Source: a virus. From it: a stretch of 35,580 bases of DNA. The stretch spans positions 1 to 35,580 of IMG/VR virus record IMGVR_UViG_3300042465_003644; one strand, 5' to 3'. The notes beneath the pieces are model-generated. The model was not told where the DNA came from. It worked only from the letters and a program-made list of their open reading frames with translations, and did no database searches. The translations under genes were made by a program, and so were the position numbers. Below, piece after piece: positions 32,471-35,580 of the stretch (the first letter of the stretch is position 1; each line of letters opens with the position of its first letter).

Positions 32471-34131
32471 TTTCTCACCACAACAATATACAATCCATTC
32501 CACCAATCTTTAGAACTTTCAATTCCGTTAAGAATCTTCTTATGATACAGAATTTCTAGTCCAGCCTTTTTAATGCCTTCATCGGCACCAGAAACAATAC
32601 CATCCCAGTTTGCGTCATCGAAAATCAAAATGGCTTCATCGGCAAGTTTATCTGCATAGTACAATACTGCATTTCTTGTTGACTCATGATCGTGCGGACC
32701 GTCATAGAACATAAACTTTACAGGCTCATCAATCAAATCTTTATTGACTTGAAGAAAATCAGCATCGATAGCGTGAACATGATTCTCTTGTACATATGGT
32801 TCAATTGCACTAGCAAACTTTTCGTATTTGTTTTCTGGCATCTCAAAGTTACCATTCTCTGGATGTGTGGTTTGCGACCAGTTATCAATTGCCCATGCTT
32901 TAATTGTGTTACCTCTCAATGCAGATGCAAGTGTCGCACCCATTGCGGTACCAATCTCAAGATAATTGCCTGCAAATTTTGCAGTATGATTAATAATCTT
33001 TTGCACTCTAGGGCTTGTTAAGCCTTTGATGTTGATAATGATATTATCTGTAGCAGACTTTTCAACAATATCTGCCATTGCAGAAACGATTGGCGTAATA
33101 AATTGAGTTGCTTTCTTGTCATAGATTTTATCGCAGTAGTGACAATCCCAGCAATCAAATTTGCAAGTTTTAATTTTCTTGCGCCAAACATCAATAGGTT
33201 TTTCTTCTAAGTTATTGTCGGCAATATAATCATCGAATTGATTGAAAAGAATTTCATCACCATTTGCAAAGCGTTTGATGATATCCATTGTTTCAAGTAA
33301 TCTAGATGAGGCTTCGCGCCCATGCATCTTGATTACATCAATACCTAATTCTTCAACAAACTCAACCCAATCTTCACGCCATGGTGGAAAGTTAGCCGTC
33401 TTCAATGATAATGCGTTGTCTTGATATTCCCACTTGGTGCAACTTACTCGGCTTGATGGTGCATTAAAATACTGTGGCGCATCATTGCCTCTTGTGTTAT
33501 TGTATTCAAAGTGTTCTACCATGAATGGGCATTGACCCATACAGCCTTCATTTGCGAGAAGGCTAAGTTTAATTGGCATATCATTTTTGTGACAGTATTC
33601 TTTTGCTTCTTTGATTCTCAATAATGCATCTCTGTCTCGCATAAGATCACGATCCAAATTGATGTAATGAAATCCTGCCTGTGCAAGGTTCACTACTTCA
33701 GTTGCAGTATGAACATCTCTAAGGATTGTATTTTTGATCATCAACTTAGGAAATGCTTCCTGAATTTGACCCGTAGCAACCCAATGGGTGTGCGGTATCG
33801 TAGCAATATGAATGCCAGCATCATAGTATGGCTTGAAGTTTTCAATCCATAAATCTAGATTTTCTTGCGTTGGTGGAACTTGAATATTATTGAATGTTGC
33901 GCTGATTGGTATGCCAAGCGCGTCTTGAATATTTCTAGCGGCTAAAATGGCTTGTTCATAATCACCATCATTTTTGAACACATCTCCCATTGCATCCTGA
34001 TGAAAGGGTGCGATCCGAGAGGTAAAATACACATCGTAAATCCAGTCTTTATATTTCTGCAAAAAGCCTAAAAAGTTAAAATATTCCTTTTCAGACAGTT
34101 TTGGGTTTAATGGTACACTAAAAATTTTCAT
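32467..34131 (-). CDS. U32-like Fe-S TIM barrel fused to a SAM methyltransferase
   Basis: 554 aa, two parts. Residues 1-340 resemble U32-family barrels (RlhA, UbiU/UbiV): NIQDALGIPISATFNNIQVP (67-86), IKNTILRDVHTATEVVNLAQ (132-151), FHYINLDRDLMRDRDALLRI (154-173) and LLANEGCMGQCPF (191-203). Possible Fe-S ligands are C197, C201 and C231, plus a late cluster, C323, C327, C330 and C333 (CKFDCWDCHYC). Residues about 375-554 are a class I methyltransferase of the Methyltransf_24 type: GNYLEIGTAMGATLASAL (motif I, 388-405), AIDNW (acidic residue after strand 2), FMFYDGPHDHESTRNAVLYY (473-492) and LIFDDANWDG. U32 proteins known so far do O2-independent hydroxylation; a fusion with a methyltransferase is unusual to me. 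AAGGTGAATGA precedes the minus-strand start; it is the first gene of the cassette. No claim is made about the substrate. Confidence 0.65.
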   Translation of the reverse strand: MKIFSVPLNPKLSEKEYFNFLGFLQKYKDWIYDVYFTSRIAPFHQDAMGDVFKNDGDYEQAILAARNIQDALGIPISATFNNIQVPPTQENLDLWIENFKPYYDAGIHIATIPHTHWVATGQIQEAFPKLMIKNTILRDVHTATEVVNLAQAGFHYINLDRDLMRDRDALLRIKEAKEYCHKNDMPIKLSLLANEGCMGQCPFMVEHFEYNNTRGNDAPQYFNAPSSRVSCTKWEYQDNALSLKTANFPPWREDWVEFVEELGIDVIKMHGREASSRLLETMDIIKRFANGDEILFNQFDDYIADNNLEEKPIDVWRKKIKTCKFDCWDCHYCDKIYDKKATQFITPIVSAMADIVEKSATDNIIINIKGLTSPRVQKIINHTAKFAGNYLEIGTAMGATLASALRGNTIKAWAIDNWSQTTHPENGNFEMPENKYEKFASAIEPYVQENHVHAIDADFLQVNKDLIDEPVKFMFYDGPHDHESTRNAVLYYADKLADEAILIFDDANWDGIVSGADEGIKKAGLEILYHKKILNGIESSKDWWNGLYIVVVRK

Positions 34132-34153
34132 TCATTCACCTTCATTAAAAAGT

Positions 34154-34161
34154 TGTTTATA
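34154..34161 (-). promoter_or_regulatory. Possible late-like promoter of the minus-strand cassette, TATAAACA
   Basis: The minus strand reads TATAAACA, one base from TATAAATA, giving a leader of about 17 bases before the ATG at 34131. TATATAAT directly upstream on the minus strand could instead act as a host-type -10 element, but no convincing -35 is visible at 16-18 bases. Confidence 0.25.
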
Positions 34162-34201
34162 TTATATAGGCCCGCTGGATTGCTATGTAGATTCAAAAAA
34201 G

Positions 34202-34209
34202 CATAAATA
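34202..34209 (+). promoter_or_regulatory. Late promoter, CATAAATA
   Basis: Seven of eight matches to the late box. A transcript starting near 34215 would carry AGGGG (34231-34235) and the gp13 ATG at 34241. It would exclude the upstream in-frame ATG at 34211, which is used here to choose the gp13 start. Confidence 0.55.
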
Positions 34210-34240
34210 GATGGTAGAAATTAACCTTATAGGGGCACAA

Positions 34241-34990
34241 ATGAGTACGCACAAACCAGCAACCAGAGAAGAATTTAAAGACTACTGCCTCCGTCAACTT
34301 GGCGCACCGGTTCTGGAAATCAACATTGATGATTTGCAGGTCGAAGATTGCGTGGAAGCCGCACTTCAAGTTTACCACGACTATCACTACGATGGTACCG
34401 AAAAAGTTTACCTAGCACACAAAGTAACCGAAACTGACATTGCAAACAAGTATTTAGATATACCTGAGAACGTCATTTCAGTTATCAATATCCTTGACAT
34501 TGGTAATTCATACTCTACCAACAATCTTTTCAACATTCGCTATCAGATGGCGCTGAACGATTTGTTCGCGTTTAATTACGGTCCGTTCGCACCATACTAT
34601 ATGGCTTTACAAAACGTAGCACTTGCTGAAGAAATGTTCGTAGGCAAGCAAGGTTTACGTTTTAATCGCCATGTGAACAAACTTTACATTGATATGGCAT
34701 GGGGTGAAAAGATTCTCAAAGACGAGTATATCATAATTGAAGGCTATCGTCTACTTGATCCAGACACATATACCGATGTGTGGAATGATCGTTGGCTAAA
34801 GAAGTATGCTACCGCAATGATTAAAAAACAATGGGGTAATAACCTCAAAAAGTTTGAAGGTTTACAAATGCCAGGCGGTGTAACATTTAATGGACAAAAA
34901 ATCTATGATGAAGCAGAGGATGAATTAAAAGCACTGGACGAGGACTTGATTCGTTCTTATTCTTTGCCAGTAACAGACATGATGGGATAA
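34241..34990 (+). CDS. 13: Neck protein gp13
   Basis: Neck protein that, with gp14, closes the filled head and offers the site for tail joining. 249 aa from the ATG at 34241, which has AGGGG 6 bases before it. An in-frame ATG at 34211 is disfavoured because it lies at or before the expected late transcription start. Diagnostic stretches are TREEFKDYCLRQLGAPVLEINIDDLQVEDCVEAALQVYHDYHYDG (8-52), then YLDIPENVISVINI, YMALQNVALAEEMFVG and LKKYATAMIKKQWGNNLKKF, the well-conserved T4-like gp13 pattern. T4 gp13 is 309 aa; aquatic relatives are shorter, like this one. It is the first gene behind a late promoter and is followed 4 bases later by gp14, in the T4 order. Confidence 0.88.
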   Translation: MSTHKPATREEFKDYCLRQLGAPVLEINIDDLQVEDCVEAALQVYHDYHYDGTEKVYLAHKVTETDIANKYLDIPENVISVINILDIGNSYSTNNLFNIRYQMALNDLFAFNYGPFAPYYMALQNVALAEEMFVGKQGLRFNRHVNKLYIDMAWGEKILKDEYIIIEGYRLLDPDTYTDVWNDRWLKKYATAMIKKQWGNNLKKFEGLQMPGGVTFNGQKIYDEAEDELKALDEDLIRSYSLPVTDMMG

Positions 34991-34994
34991 ACAA

Positions 34995-35580
34995 ATGCGT
35001 AATCGCTATTTTAATCAGTACGGGACTGCAACTGAGCAGAATGTACTGGAAGATTTAATCATTGAGTCAATGAAGATATATGGCATTAATGCCTACTATC
35101 TACCGCGCACCCATGTAAATTTAGACATGCTCTTTAAAGAAGACGCATCAATGAAGTTTGACGATGCAATTGAAATTGAAATGTATCTCAAGACATACGA
35201 TGGCTACATGGGACAAAACGATTTTATATCTAAGTTTGGTTTGCAAGTTGATGAATCATTGACATTCACAGTTGCAAAGAAACGATTCTCTCAGATTCTT
35301 CAACCTAAGTTGATGACTGAGTACTCATACAATTTTAAACTTGAAGATAACGATTTACTGCGCCAAGAAATAAATTTTGATCAAGACTATACTGGCTACA
35401 TTCGCCCTAAAGAGGGTGATCTAATTTGGTTTCCATTTACAAGAGATTTGTTCGAAATTAAGTTTGTCGAAAATATTGAAACACTCTTTCAATTGGGTAA
35501 ACTTTATACCTATGAATTGCGTTGCGACAAATACGAATACTCTAGCGAAGTTCTTAATACAGATATTGCAGACGTTGATC
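34995..35580 (+). CDS. 14: Neck protein gp14, cut by the window edge
   Basis: 195 codons of an open frame running off the right end; start MRNRYFNQYGTATEQNVLED. T4-like gp14 features are SMKIYGINAYYLPRTHVNLDMLFKED (about 27-52; T4 has '[21 protein letters not shown]'), FDDAIEIEMYLKTYDGYMGQ, NDFISKFGLQVDESLTFTVA and PKEGDLIWFPFTRDLFEIKFVEN (T4 '[23 protein letters not shown]'), then FQLGKLYTYELRCDKYEYSSE. T4 gp14 is 256 aa, so about the last fifth is missing. It follows gp13 after 4 bases. No ribosome-binding site stands out; coupling to gp13 is likely. Confidence 0.88.
   Translation, partial: MRNRYFNQYGTATEQNVLEDLIIESMKIYGINAYYLPRTHVNLDMLFKEDASMKFDDAIEIEMYLKTYDGYMGQNDFISKFGLQVDESLTFTVAKKRFSQILQPKLMTEYSYNFKLEDNDLLRQEINFDQDYTGYIRPKEGDLIWFPFTRDLFEIKFVENIETLFQLGKLYTYELRCDKYEYSSEVLNTDIADVD

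Noticed and set aside
34211-34240. Earlier gp13 start
   Set aside because: Falls at or before the transcription start predicted from CATAAATA at 34202, whereas the ATG at 34241 has AGGGG at the right distance.

Overview
This window looks like part of the late structural region of an uncultured, T4-like contractile-tailed bacteriophage, probably aquatic. The evidence is a long run of T4-type baseplate, neck and head-completion genes (gp19, gp4, gp48/54, gp53, gp27, gp5, gp25, gp6, gp7, gp8, gp13 and gp14-like). There is a DUF4815 giant virion protein, several T4-type late promoters (TATAAATA/CATAAATA), an AT-rich composition, and 2OG-Fe(II) oxygenases of the kind common in marine T4-like phages. 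The host cannot be determined from the sequence. No rRNA, tRNA, integrase, IS element or CRISPR array was seen, and no stretch longer than about 300 bases lacks a gene.

Layout. (1) 22-1838, minus strand: gp4-like head completion nuclease, a gp2-like protein and the tail tube protein, reading leftward out of the window. (2) 1880-7302, plus strand: tube cap/initiator, gp53, hub gp27, a P-loop kinase, a 76-aa protein, a gp5-like hub spike whose lysozyme is replaced by an unrelated C-terminal domain, and a 52-aa ORF. (3) 7405-14435: histone-H1-like small protein, gp25, gp6 and a 1549-aa gp7-like wedge. (4) 14514-22502: gp8, a 2143-aa DUF4815 protein and a 77-aa coiled coil. (5) 22532-30448: a repeat-rich tail fibre, two tandem paralogous fibre/adhesin genes, a coiled-coil protein, two tandem paralogous small proteins, and a degenerate 2OG-oxygenase-like protein. 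(6) 34131-30445, minus strand: a metabolic-looking cassette of a U32-like Fe-S TIM barrel fused to a methyltransferase, an unknown protein, and two 2OG-Fe(II) oxygenases with intact metal motifs. (7) 34241-end, plus strand: neck proteins gp13 and gp14 (cut by the window edge).

How it works together. Regions 2-4 encode the baseplate, from central hub to wedges. Region 5 supplies fibres for host attachment, with a duplicated fibre pair followed by a duplicated small-protein pair. Regions 1 and 7 supply tube, neck and head-completion parts. The opposite-strand cassette in region 6 is the most unusual part: it combines an O2-independent-type hydroxylase fold, a methyltransferase and two O2-dependent hydroxylases. 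At base level, the word AGCT appears to be absent and GCWGC almost absent across the window, which suggests avoidance of host restriction sites. All family calls come from reading the translated sequence without a database search.
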